Positions 52,996-61,108 of a stretch of 64,000 nucleotides of DNA are shown piece after piece. Every line of letters starts with the position of its first letter. Positions within the stretch are counted from its first letter, which is position 1. This DNA is from Longimicrobium sp. Lineage in GTDB: Bacteria; Gemmatimonadota; Gemmatimonadetes; Longimicrobiales; Longimicrobiaceae. The notes beneath the pieces are model-generated. The model was given only the letters and a program-made list of their open reading frames with translations, had not been told where the DNA came from and did not search any database. The stretch covers positions 1 through 64,000 of the forward strand of contig DASVWD010000218.1 in assembly GCA_036389795.1 (NCBI GenBank), read 5' to 3'. The translations under genes were made by a program, and so were the position numbers.

Positions 52996-53259
52996 CGGGT
53001 CTCCACGGACTGGGTTTCCTGCGGCGGGTGGTGTTTCAGACGGCGCGGCGGGCCTGCATCGGCCGTACCGGATTTGCGGCCGAAATCATCTCGTTTGCAA
53101 GCAACGACTTAGCTTTTTCGCTCGACGGGCGTCCAGCCGTCGGTGTCATCGCCGGTGGACAGGCGTTCGCGGCGGAGGGACACGGGCGATGGCGTCGGAC
53201 GACCGTCTTCCATCATCCACGCCGACGATCTCTCACTCGAGATCCGATGAACTGCATGT
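52996..53259. other. Intergenic region upstream of lpoB, lower GC
   Basis: About 260 bp without a supported gene. It should hold the lpoB promoter. A near-palindrome TTTGCAAGCAA lies near 53093 and a modest GC drop is visible. I see no firm promoter. Confidence 0.4.
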
Positions 53260-53336
53260 CTCACGCAGAGTCAGCAGAGTTAGCAGAGGAACCCCTGTTG
53301 TTCTCTGCTGACTCTGCTAACTCTGCGTGAGGCTTT
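53260..53336. repeat. Long inverted repeat (29-bp arms) with T-run
   Basis: Arms 53260-53288 and 53303-53331 pair with two mismatches. Each arm is itself built from repeats of GCAGAGT(C/T)A. A GCTTTTC run follows the right arm. It could end transcription reading from the left, but no plus-strand gene precedes it; it may be a mobile repeat. Confidence 0.75.
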
Positions 53337-53390
53337 TCAGTAGCAGGATTCGCAATCGGGACTGTCTTGGGCGGAATGGCGGATCTCGCC

Positions 53391-54812
53391 CTACGTGCTG
53401 AAGGCGGGCGGGGTGCGGCGGTGCCAGTCGGTGCGGCGCTGGTACTCGGCGGCGAGGGCGATCAGCACGCCCTCGTCCCAGGCGCGGCCGGTGAGCGAGA
53501 ACGAGGTGGGGAGGCTCTCGCGCCCGAAGCCGTTCGGCAGGGCGATGCCGGGGAGCCCCAGCAGGTTGGCCGCGCCGCCGATCGGCTCGCCGCCGCCACG
53601 GGCGTCGCTGTAGGCCTCGCTGAACTTCTTCCCCACCGGGTAGGCCACCGTCGGGCGGGTGGGGTGCGCCAGCGCGTCGAAGCCGCCTTCGACGAAGAAG
53701 CGGTCCATCGCCACCGCCGCGGGGGTGCGGATGCGCATCGCCCGCAGGTAGTCCTTGGCCAGCACCACCTGCCCCGGGTAGCCGCCGATGCGGTCCTCGG
53801 GCGCGGTGAGCTCGTGCACGCGCCCCGAGTCGACCAGCTCCTCGAAGATGCTGGCCGCCTCGGCGTCGATGATGATCCCCGCCGCGGCGCCGTAGGGGAA
53901 CTTCGGCAGGGTCACGTCGCGCACGATCTCGGCGACGTCGGAGAGCGCCTCGACCGACGCGGCGAAGTTGCGCTGCACCTCGGGCTGCGAGCCCTCCGCC
54001 AGCCCCTTCAGCACGCCGATGCGCGGCTTCCTCCCGGCCGGGAGACGCGCGTCGTGGCGGTACGGGCGGTCGGCCGAGGCCTCGTCGAGCGGGTCGGGCC
54101 CGGCGACCGCCTGGAGGATGAGCCCGCAGTCCTCGGCCGTGCGGCAGAGCGGGCCGATCTTGTCCATCGTCCACGACAGCGCCATGGCGCCGGCGCGGCT
54201 CACCCGGCCGTACGTCGGGCGCAGCCCCGTGACCCCGGAGAACGCTGCCGGGGTGGTGATGGAGCCCCACGTCTCCGAGCCGATGGCGAAGGGGACGAGC
54301 GCGGCCGCCACCGCCGCGCCGGGGCCGCTGGACGAGCCGCCGCTCCAGTACTCCGGGTTCCAGGGCGTCCTCCCCGGCCCGGTGAACGAGGCGTTCGCCT
54401 GCTCGTAGCCCATCCTGCCCGCCAGCTCCACCGAGGCCAGCTTGGCCACCAGCACCGCGCCGGCCTCCTTCAGCCTGGCGACCACCGTGGCGTCGCGGTC
54501 GAAGCGCTGCTCGCGGTACGGCTGCGCCCCCCACGTGGTGGGGTAGCCCGCGGCGGCGATCAGGTCCTTGGCGCCGTACGGGACGCCGTGCAGCGGCCCG
54601 CGGTAGCGCCCGGCGGCGATCTCGGCCCTGGCGGCGCGCGCCTCCGCCAGCGCCCGCTCGCGCGTGAGCGTCACCACGGCGCCGAGCCGCGGCCCCAGGC
54701 GCTCCAGCCGGTCCAGGTACGCTTCCGCCAGCTCCACCGGGTCCAGCCGGCGCGAGCGGAGCTGCTCCGCCAGCGCGGCGACGGGGAGGTAGAGCGTCTC
54801 GACCGGGATCAC
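53391..54812 (-). CDS. Amidase signature family protein
   Basis: The protein has 473 residues from GTG 54812 (GGAGGT 5 nt upstream). It hydrolyses amide bonds with a Ser-cisSer-Lys triad: Lys in YGAKDLI, cis-Ser in GGSSSGPGAA and nucleophile Ser in GSETWGSITTPAAFSGVTGLRPTYGRVS. The last Ser/Gly-rich stretch is diagnostic of the family. Specific substrate is not inferable; GatA-type function is unlikely because no gatB/gatC is nearby. The GTG overlaps the stop of the Tat-signal gene by 4 bp, so the two are coupled. The Tat protein may escort, or the amidase may act in the same envelope process. Confidence 0.9.
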   Translation of the reverse strand: MIPVETLYLPVAALAEQLRSRRLDPVELAEAYLDRLERLGPRLGAVVTLTRERALAEARAARAEIAAGRYRGPLHGVPYGAKDLIAAAGYPTTWGAQPYREQRFDRDATVVARLKEAGAVLVAKLASVELAGRMGYEQANASFTGPGRTPWNPEYWSGGSSSGPGAAVAAALVPFAIGSETWGSITTPAAFSGVTGLRPTYGRVSRAGAMALSWTMDKIGPLCRTAEDCGLILQAVAGPDPLDEASADRPYRHDARLPAGRKPRIGVLKGLAEGSQPEVQRNFAASVEALSDVAEIVRDVTLPKFPYGAAAGIIIDAEAASIFEELVDSGRVHELTAPEDRIGGYPGQVVLAKDYLRAMRIRTPAAVAMDRFFVEGGFDALAHPTRPTVAYPVGKKFSEAYSDARGGGEPIGGAANLLGLPGIALPNGFGRESLPTSFSLTGRAWDEGVLIALAAEYQRRTDWHRRTPPAFST

Positions 54813-55216
54813 CGCCCACCTCCGCGGTAGGCGCGGAAGGCGAACGGCGGCTCGGTGGAGATCGGCAGCTCGAACTCGCGCAGCGTCCTGGCGGCGCGCA
54901 GGTTCCCCTCGATCCCCCTGCGCACCTCCTCCCACTGCTCGGCAGTGAGCCGGTCGCGGTACTTCGCCCGGAGCGCCTCCATCAGCTCTTCGGCCACGGG
55001 GTCGCGCTCCTGCTCGTTCTGCCGCTGCGGCGGCGCGGAAGGCGCCGTCGGCGTCCCGCCCGGCGCGGCGGCAGCCGGAGCGGGAGCCGGCGACGGCGCG
55101 GGCTCGGGGCCGCCGGACGCGCACGCGGCCAGCGGACCCAGCACGGGCGCCACCGCGGCCGCGACGGCGGCCTTCGCGAAGTCGCGGCGGGTGGGGTTCT
55201 GCGGTGTCTCGGTCAT
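54809..55216 (-). CDS. Tat-signal small protein, hypothetical
   Basis: The protein has 135 residues. The N-terminus TRRDFAKAAVAAAVAPVLGPLAACAS has a twin-arginine motif followed by a hydrophobic stretch and a Cys, so it may be exported folded and even lipidated. A Pro/Ala-rich linker (about 38-65) leads to a helical C-terminal domain (EELMEALRAKYRDRLTAEQWEEVRRGIEGNLRAARTLREFEL). The small domain resembles subunits that accompany exported amidases or oxidoreductases, but I recognise no exact family. Its stop overlaps the amidase start, so it is the first gene of a two-gene operon. Confidence 0.8.
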   Translation of the reverse strand: MTETPQNPTRRDFAKAAVAAAVAPVLGPLAACASGGPEPAPSPAPAPAAAAPGGTPTAPSAPPQRQNEQERDPVAEELMEALRAKYRDRLTAEQWEEVRRGIEGNLRAARTLREFELPISTEPPFAFRAYRGGGR

Positions 55217-55261
55217 GCGGATGCGGATGGTGGAGGAGACAATGGTGGCTCTCCCTCGCGC

Positions 55262-55906
55262 TCAACCATCCGCCGGCGGATGATGGGGGAGGGGAAAAAG
55301 GCCGATCCAATTTGCGATGAGGACCGTCAACTCGCGAAAAGTGAGCTTCGCCGGATCGAGCCGCAACTCTGTGCAGTACTGCGGCAGCTCGCGGCGGAAC
55401 TCCCGGTAGCGCCCCACCAGCGCCTCACCGCCTGGCAGCAGGACGTCCGGTGGACAGTGCGTGGAGAGGAAGTCCCGCACCACGTGGATCGCGCGGTCGG
55501 CCTTCCGGCCATGAGCCCGGATGTCCTGGCCCGCGATGTCGGAAAGGAACTTCTGGTAGCGGTACCGCTCGCTGTCGAGCACGACGCACGCCTTCCGCCG
55601 GTGCTCCTGCGCGCCGAACGCCTTCGCCCCCATGAAGATCCCGAACTCGAAGGGCATGTTGAAGCGCGGGAGCCGGTTGGCCCTGTCGAGCTGCGTGCGG
55701 GAGATGTCGTGGATCGCGAGACGGCACTGCCGGATCATGCCGTTGATCTTCTCGATCCGCACCTGGCTGCTGTCTTCCGACTCCAGCGCGCAGCGGGGAT
55801 AGAAGCCGCAGTCGTAGACGGCAAAAACAACGGCCTCGAAGAGAGGCCGGTACGCGGAATCGAAAGGGCAGTTGAGGAAGACGCTACTGTCGTAGCTGGG
55901 TGGCAT
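55262..55906 (-). CDS. Rossmann/TIR- or nucleoside-deoxyribosyltransferase-like protein, hypothetical
   Basis: The protein has 214 residues. The opening VFLNCPFDSAYRPLFEAVVFAVYDCGFYPRCALESEDSSQVRIEKINGMIRQCRLAIHDISR belongs to a widespread uncharacterised family I have seen before. The strand-loop-helix start, the D-I-S turn after the third strand and the later FNMPFEFGIFMGAKAFG resemble the Glu-containing active-site region of TIR and nucleoside deoxyribosyltransferase folds. That comparison is inference. The C-terminal part is helical. It starts 30 bp after a 52-aa basic protein gene on the same strand. Lower GC than the neighbours suggests acquisition. A defence or toxin role is possible; no direct evidence. 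Confidence 0.75.
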   Translation of the reverse strand: MPPSYDSSVFLNCPFDSAYRPLFEAVVFAVYDCGFYPRCALESEDSSQVRIEKINGMIRQCRLAIHDISRTQLDRANRLPRFNMPFEFGIFMGAKAFGAQEHRRKACVVLDSERYRYQKFLSDIAGQDIRAHGRKADRAIHVVRDFLSTHCPPDVLLPGGEALVGRYREFRRELPQYCTELRLDPAKLTFRELTVLIANWIGLFPLPHHPPADG

Positions 55907-55936
55907 ACGATGTAAGCACGGGTGGGCAGCCTGCGC

Positions 55937-56095
55937 CTACGGCGCAAGCTCGGCGGGACGGTTCTCCTGGCTCTTGCGCTTCTTCCGCTTCGCCTCCGCT
56001 TCAGCCCTCACCTTCAGGATCGCCTTACGAGCCTGTGCGGACGTGAGGGTCTTGCTCTTGTGCGGGGGCTGCACGGTACGGAGAACCTTCTTCAT
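55937..56095 (-). CDS. Small basic protein, first gene of two-gene unit
   Basis: The protein has 52 residues from ATG 56095 with GGGAGA directly upstream. It is strongly basic and helical (KKVLRTVQPPHKSKTLTSAQARKAILKVRAEAEAKRKKRKSQ). It has a promoter with two palindromes just upstream and ends 30 bp before the Rossmann/TIR-like gene. The size, charge, palindromic promoter and partner are reminiscent of a toxin-antitoxin or autoregulated pair, but no known family is recognised. An upstream ATG at 56122 lacks an RBS. Confidence 0.65.
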   Translation of the reverse strand: MKKVLRTVQPPHKSKTLTSAQARKAILKVRAEAEAKRKKRKSQENRPAELAP

Positions 56096-56109
56096 ATCTC
56101 CCTCTCGTG

Positions 56110-56151
56110 ATGGAGTCTCCATAAGCTAGCACGACCGGTCGTCCATTTCAA
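56110..56151 (-). promoter_or_regulatory. Promoter with two palindromes for the small basic protein gene
   Basis: On the minus strand TTGAAA (56146-56151) and TAGCTT (56123-56128) are 17 bp apart. A perfect 12-bp palindrome ACGACCGGTCGT (56131-56142) fills the spacer. ATGGAGTCTCCAT (56110-56122, 6+1+6) covers the predicted start. Both are candidate operators. Confidence 0.6.
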
Positions 56152-56238
56152 GAGGAGAATGACGAACCAGCACAACACTTCTTTCCTGTCAGTGCTCCAA
56201 AACGGACACGGGCGAGACGATCGCCCGCAGGCCGGCGC

Positions 56239-57615
<1,377 letters not shown>

Positions 57616-57650
57616 GGTGCGAAGTCCTGAGTGCGAAAGTGCGAAAGTGC
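57616..57650 (-). repeat. GCACTTTC/GCACTCA repeat between kinase and regulator genes
   Basis: Read on the minus strand, two GCACTTTC units, then GCACTCAGGACTTCGCAC, fill the whole spacer from the kinase stop to the regulator start. The phrase GTGCGAAGTCCTGAGTGC is shared with 47748-47765. Confidence 0.88.
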
Positions 57651-59423
57651 TCAGGCGGCGGCCGCGGCCGCTTCCTCGTCGGGGCGCGGCTCGCCGGGGG
57701 CGGCGGCCTCGTCGAGCGTCTCGCGGGGGAGCCGCACGGTGAAGCGGCTCCCGTCGCCCGGGCGGCTCTCCACCGAGAGGCGGCCGCGGTGGCCGCGGAT
57801 GATCCCCTCCGACACGAAGAGCCCCAGCCCGATCCCCGCCACCCCCGGCTTGGTGGTGTAGAACGCCTCGAAGATGTGCGGCAGGTCGGCCTCGGCGATC
57901 CCCGTCCCCGTGTCCTCCACCACCACCTCCACCGCGTCGGCGTCGGCGCGGGTCGACAGCCGGAGCCGCCCTCCGCCCGGCATGGCGTCGAGCGCGTTGT
58001 TCACCAGGTTGGCCAGCACCTGCTGCACCCCCTCGGGGTGCACCACCACGCGCGGCAGGTCCGCCGCCAGGTCGGTCTCGGCGCGGATGCCGCGCGCCTG
58101 CAGCTCGGGGCCGGCCAGCGTGAGCACCCGGTGCACCAGCGTGTTCAGGCTCACCGGCTGGGCGGCGTCGGAGAGCGGCCGGCTCTGGTCCAGCAGCTGG
58201 CGGGTGAGGGTGGCCATGCGCGCCAGCTCCTCCTGCGCCAGCTCCAGGAACTCGCGGTTGGGGTCGCCGGGGTCGCCGCGGCGCTCCAGCGCCTCCAGGC
58301 AGTTCTGGATGTTGTAGATCGGGTTGTTGATCTCGTGCGAGAGCTGCGCCACCAGCCGCCCCATGGCCGCCAGCTTCTCGCGGTGGATCATCTCCGCCTG
58401 CGCCGAGCGCAGCCGCGCGTCGCGCTCGGCCAGGGTGCGCCGCATCTCGCCGAAGGTGCGGGAGAGCTGCCCGATCTCGTCGCCCGAGTCGCGCGGCAGG
58501 GGCGCGTCGTAGTCGCCCCGCGCCAGCCGCTTGGCCGCCTCGGCCAGCGCCTGGGTGGGGCGCGCCACGATGCGCGCCACCAGCGCCGCCAGCGCCACGG
58601 CGGTGAGCAGCGCCAGGAAGCCGATCCCGAAGAGCGACTTGGTGATCCCCTCCGCGATGCGCAGCTCCTCGGCCACCGGGCGGAAGACCGCCACCCGCAC
58701 CGGAAGTCCCGCCCCGGGGACCCGATAGATCCGCGACAGGTAGGTCTGCCCCCCCACCGGGTAGCGCTCGGTGGCCCCCTGCGGCTGCCCCACCACCGCC
58801 CGGCTCAGGGCCTCGACCTCGGCGCGCGGGGCGCTGTCGGGGTCGAAGGTGAGCCCCACCACCGACTCGCCCACCAGGAGCGCCAGCTCGGCGTTCGACT
58901 CGGCGAGCTGCTTCTTGAGCCCCGAGGCCGAGAGCCGCTCCCCCACCCCCACCCACCCCAGGCGGACGGTGTCGCGCGACGCCTCGCGCACCGCCAGGAG
59001 GAGGGGGAGCCCCGAGTCGGGGAGCACCACCAGCGGCCTCCCCCCGGCGGCGGCCGTCTCCAGCACCTCGCGCTGGAGCTCGGGCCCCAGGAGCGTGCGG
59101 AAGGTGGTGTCGACGACGACCACCACCTCCTTGTCGGCATCGTTGCGCAGGCGCCGCTCCAGGGCCCGCTCGCGGCCGGCCAGCCAGGCGGCGGTGGCGA
59201 CGGAGTCGGCCGCCTTCACCTGCACCTTGTCCTGCAGCCCCTCGGCGCGGAGCGCCCAGTAGCGCAAGAGCTGCGCGCCGGCGTTCTCCACGTCGGCGGT
59301 GGCGCGCTGGTACGCCTGCCGCTTCACCGCGTCGGCGATCAGCAGGAGCGCGGGGACCACGATCAGGAGCGCGGCCCCGGCGAAGAGGAAGAAGACCTTG
59401 ACGCGGAGGGAGAGTCCTCGCAT
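57651..59423 (-). CDS. Sensor histidine kinase, membrane-bound
   Basis: The protein has 590 residues from ATG 59423, where a membrane helix begins; the longer frame adds a non-coding stretch. Layout: TM1 about 9-31, an extracytoplasmic sensor domain of about 230 residues, TM2 about 263-283, HAMP (ARPTQALAEAAKRLARGDYDAPLP), a coiled dimerisation helix with His363 (QLSHEINNPIYNIQNCLEAL), and a HATPase with NLVNNALDAM, VVEDTGTGI and GIGLGLFVSEGI. The H-box form HEINNPI is typical of kinases paired with NtrC-family regulators. It is encoded upstream of its regulator with a repeat spacer, and diverges from the lipoprotein array. Confidence 0.94.
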   Translation of the reverse strand: MRGLSLRVKVFFLFAGAALLIVVPALLLIADAVKRQAYQRATADVENAGAQLLRYWALRAEGLQDKVQVKAADSVATAAWLAGRERALERRLRNDADKEVVVVVDTTFRTLLGPELQREVLETAAAGGRPLVVLPDSGLPLLLAVREASRDTVRLGWVGVGERLSASGLKKQLAESNAELALLVGESVVGLTFDPDSAPRAEVEALSRAVVGQPQGATERYPVGGQTYLSRIYRVPGAGLPVRVAVFRPVAEELRIAEGITKSLFGIGFLALLTAVALAALVARIVARPTQALAEAAKRLARGDYDAPLPRDSGDEIGQLSRTFGEMRRTLAERDARLRSAQAEMIHREKLAAMGRLVAQLSHEINNPIYNIQNCLEALERRGDPGDPNREFLELAQEELARMATLTRQLLDQSRPLSDAAQPVSLNTLVHRVLTLAGPELQARGIRAETDLAADLPRVVVHPEGVQQVLANLVNNALDAMPGGGRLRLSTRADADAVEVVVEDTGTGIAEADLPHIFEAFYTTKPGVAGIGLGLFVSEGIIRGHRGRLSVESRPGDGSRFTVRLPRETLDEAAAPGEPRPDEEAAAAAA

Positions 59424-59480
59424 GGCACCCTGCGTTTTCCCGCGGGAGCGGCGTTCCGTCCGCTGCACGGCCGGACGCCC

Positions 59481-59495
59481 GCGTTCACTGAACGC
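59481..59495. promoter_or_regulatory. Dyad 1, candidate upstream activating site
   Basis: GCGTTCACTGAACGC is a perfect 7+1+7 palindrome. Its core TTCACTGAA is shared with dyad 2, whose centre is 22 bp away (about two helical turns). It lies about 140 bp upstream of the -24/-12 promoter. Confidence 0.65.
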
Positions 59496-59500
59496 CCGCC

Positions 59501-59519
59501 GGGTGTTCACTGAACACCC
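59501..59519. promoter_or_regulatory. Dyad 2, candidate upstream activating site
   Basis: GGGTGTTCACTGAACACCC is a perfect 9+1+9 palindrome with the same core as dyad 1. Paired dyads in phase are the usual binding sites of NtrC-family activators. It could also act on the kinase gene, which starts 78 bp away. Confidence 0.68.
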
Positions 59520-59628
59520 GCCGCAGGCTCCGGAACGGGGGGACGGACGCCCCCGGACGCGCTCCCCGATGCGTGGAAAGTAAGCAGCGGCGCCACTTTC
59601 CGCCACTGCGCCCCACCCTGGCCGACCC

Positions 59629-59644
59629 CGGCACACCCGTTGCC
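59629..59644 (+). promoter_or_regulatory. Sigma-54 promoter (-24/-12)
   Basis: CGGCACACCCGTTGCC matches TGGCAC-N5-TTGC except for the first base, with GG at 59630-59631 and GC at 59642-59643. It predicts a start near 59655, about 92 bp before ATG 59747. Two dyads lie 110-150 bp upstream. Confidence 0.65.
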
Positions 59645-59746
59645 CCTACCCGGGGCCCGGCCGCGGACCCACTGCGAAAGGGGCGCCGCGGGACCGAGGG
59701 ACCACCCGGCCGGCAGAGCCCGGCCTCACAACCGAAGGAGACCACG

Positions 59747-59992
59747 ATGAGCAAGAGCCGCTATCTCGCGATCCTGGCGCTGTCGGCGTTCGTCGGCCTG
59801 ACGGCCTGCGGCGGCGACGACGCCGACGGCGACGACGCGACGGCCCAGGACACCTCGGTGGTGGCGGGCCAGGACACCATCAACCAGCCGACGGTGGTGC
59901 CGACCCAGGACTCGGTGGTGACGACCACGGACGTCGACACCATCCAGGGCGAGGCCGACGACGACACCACCGCGAAGGACACGACTCCCTGA
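59747..59992 (+). CDS. Small lipoprotein 1 of tandem array
   Basis: The protein has 81 residues from ATG 59747 (AAGGAG 6 nt upstream). A signal peptide with lipobox (ILALSAFVGLTACGG, Cys20) is followed by an acidic, Thr/Asp-rich disordered mature part (GGDDADGDDATAQDTSVVAGQ and so on) with no fold recognised. It is the first of four paralogues sharing this design. It is the nearest plus-strand gene to the -24/-12 promoter at 59629, so it is a likely target of the divergent two-component system. It ends 18 bp before a hairpin. Confidence 0.82.
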   Translation: MSKSRYLAILALSAFVGLTACGGDDADGDDATAQDTSVVAGQDTINQPTVVPTQDSVVTTTDVDTIQGEADDDTTAKDTTP

Positions 59993-60009
59993 CCCGAGCG
60001 AGCAGCACC

Positions 60010-60035
60010 GGGCCCGCGCACCGGCGCGCGGGCCC
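60010..60035 (+). terminator. Hairpin between lipoproteins 1 and 2
   Basis: GGGCCCGCGC pairs with GCGCGGGCCC over a 6-nt loop. No T-run follows, so attenuation or mRNA stabilisation is as likely as full termination. Confidence 0.6.
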
Positions 60036-60064
60036 GCCTCTACCCAGCCTGGAGCCTTGAGACG

Positions 60065-60298
60065 ATGAAGCTGCGCACCCTCTCGATCTTCGCGGCGGCC
60101 CTGGTCGTGTCGCTCGCCGCCTGCGGCGGCGACGACGGCGACGACACCGGCGGCGACACCACCACCGTGAACGTCGACACCGGGATGGCCGTGCCGCCCC
60201 CGGCGCCGATGACGCCCGACACCTCGATGATGCCGCCGGCCGGCGACACCACCGGCGGGATGATGGACACCACCGCGACCGACACGGCCGCGCCGTGA
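60065..60298 (+). CDS. Small lipoprotein 2 of tandem array
   Basis: The protein has 77 residues from ATG 60065. The signal MKLRTLSIFAAALVVSLAACGG (Cys20) is almost the same as in lipoproteins 3 and 4. The mature part is Asp/Thr/Pro-rich (GDTTTVNVDTGMAVPPPAPMTPDTS) and low-complexity. Weak purine run upstream. Function unknown; it may be a surface-charge or stress lipoprotein. Confidence 0.8.
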   Translation: MKLRTLSIFAAALVVSLAACGGDDGDDTGGDTTTVNVDTGMAVPPPAPMTPDTSMMPPAGDTTGGMMDTTATDTAAP

Positions 60299-60307
60299 GT
60301 CCTCCCG

Positions 60308-60334
60308 GGGCCCGCGCGCGCCGCGCGGGCCCCG
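60308..60334 (+). terminator. Hairpin between lipoproteins 2 and 3
   Basis: A 12-bp perfect stem (GGGGCCCGCGCG and complement) closes a 3-nt loop, 10 bp after the lipoprotein 2 stop. Its arms resemble those after lipoproteins 1 and 4. Confidence 0.6.
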
Positions 60335-60360
60335 CTTCACGTCCCAGGCAAGGGCGAGAG

Positions 60361-60588
60361 ATGAAGATCCGTACCCTGTCCGTCTTCGCCGCGGCGGCCC
60401 TGGTGCTGGCGGCCTGCGGCGGCGGCGACGAGGGCGACGACGCGGCGGGCGGCGACACCACCGCCGTGGAGACCGCCGCCCCGGTGACGCCGCCGACGGT
60501 CACGCCCGCGGACACCATGATGCCCCAGCCGGCCGACACCGGCATGGGCGGCGACACCGTCACGGCCGACACGGCCGCCAAGATGTGA
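60361..60588 (+). CDS. Small lipoprotein 3 of tandem array
   Basis: The protein has 75 residues from ATG 60361; the longer reading from 60295 adds an Arg/Pro-rich stretch and lacks a signal. The signal MKIRTLSVFAAAALVLAACGG (Cys19) is followed by an acidic, Thr-rich tail ending TVTADTAAKM. It is a paralogue of its neighbours. Confidence 0.8.
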   Translation: MKIRTLSVFAAAALVLAACGGGDEGDDAAGGDTTAVETAAPVTPPTVTPADTMMPQPADTGMGGDTVTADTAAKM

Positions 60589-60652
60589 TTTCCCGGGTCC
60601 GCGCCGACCGCGCGCGGGCCCGTCTTCACGTCCGACCAACGGAGGCAAAGGC

Positions 60653-60874
60653 ATGAAGATCCGCACCCTCTCCATCTTCGCGGCCGCCGCGATCGTGTCG
60701 CTCACGGCCTGCGGCGGCGGCGAAGACGACACCGACACCGACGGCGACACCACCACCGTGGTGCCCGCCCCGATGCCGGCCCCGCTGCCGCCGCCGGCCC
60801 CGATGCCGATGGACACGACCGGCATGGACACCATGTCGCACGACACCATGGGCGGCGACACCACCAAGATGTAA
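60653..60874 (+). CDS. Small lipoprotein 4 of tandem array
   Basis: The protein has 73 residues. GGAGG about 10 nt upstream fixes ATG 60653. The signal MKIRTLSIFAAAAIVSLTACGG (Cys20) is followed by a Pro/Met/Asp-rich tail (PAPMPAPLPPPAPMPMDTTGMDTMSHDTMGGDTTKM). The Met-rich end differs from lipoproteins 1 and 2. It is the last of the array and is followed by a GC-rich hairpin. Confidence 0.8.
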   Translation: MKIRTLSIFAAAAIVSLTACGGGEDDTDTDGDTTTVVPAPMPAPLPPPAPMPMDTTGMDTMSHDTMGGDTTKM

Positions 60875-60905
60875 GCAGGTCCACGCGTCCCACGCGGGCC
60901 GTGGA

Positions 60906-60934
60906 GCGGGCCCGGACGCCGAGTCCGGGCCCGC
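60906..60934 (+). terminator. Hairpin after lipoprotein 4
   Basis: A 12-bp stem GCGGGCCCGGAC with complement over a 5-nt loop, 32 bp after the stop. It probably ends the array transcript. Confidence 0.7.
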
Positions 60935-60952
60935 CTCTTCGTTTCCACGGGG

Positions 60953-61040
60953 AAGTGCGAGAGTACGAAGGTACGAGGTACGAAGGTACGAGGTACGAAG
61001 GTACGAGAGTACGAAAGTACGGGGTACGAAGTACGGGGTG
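60953..61040 (+). repeat. GTACGAAG/GTACGAG-type tandem repeat array
   Basis: About ten imperfect 7-9 bp units (GTACGAAG, GTACGAG, GTACGGG) lie between the lipoprotein array and the glycosidase gene. They are the reverse-strand relatives of the CGTACTTT octamers at 47942-47973. Confidence 0.88.
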
Positions 61041-61108
61041 CGGAGATGCGGGAGCGGCGGTAGATTCGGCGGGACCGGAGCGGTGGACCTCGACCGGAAG
61101 AGGGGATC

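Noticed and set aside
53391-55310. Single fused gene for Tat protein and amidase
   Set aside because: The amidase starts at GTG 54812 with GGAGGT; the Tat-signal protein is read in another frame and overlaps by 4 bp.
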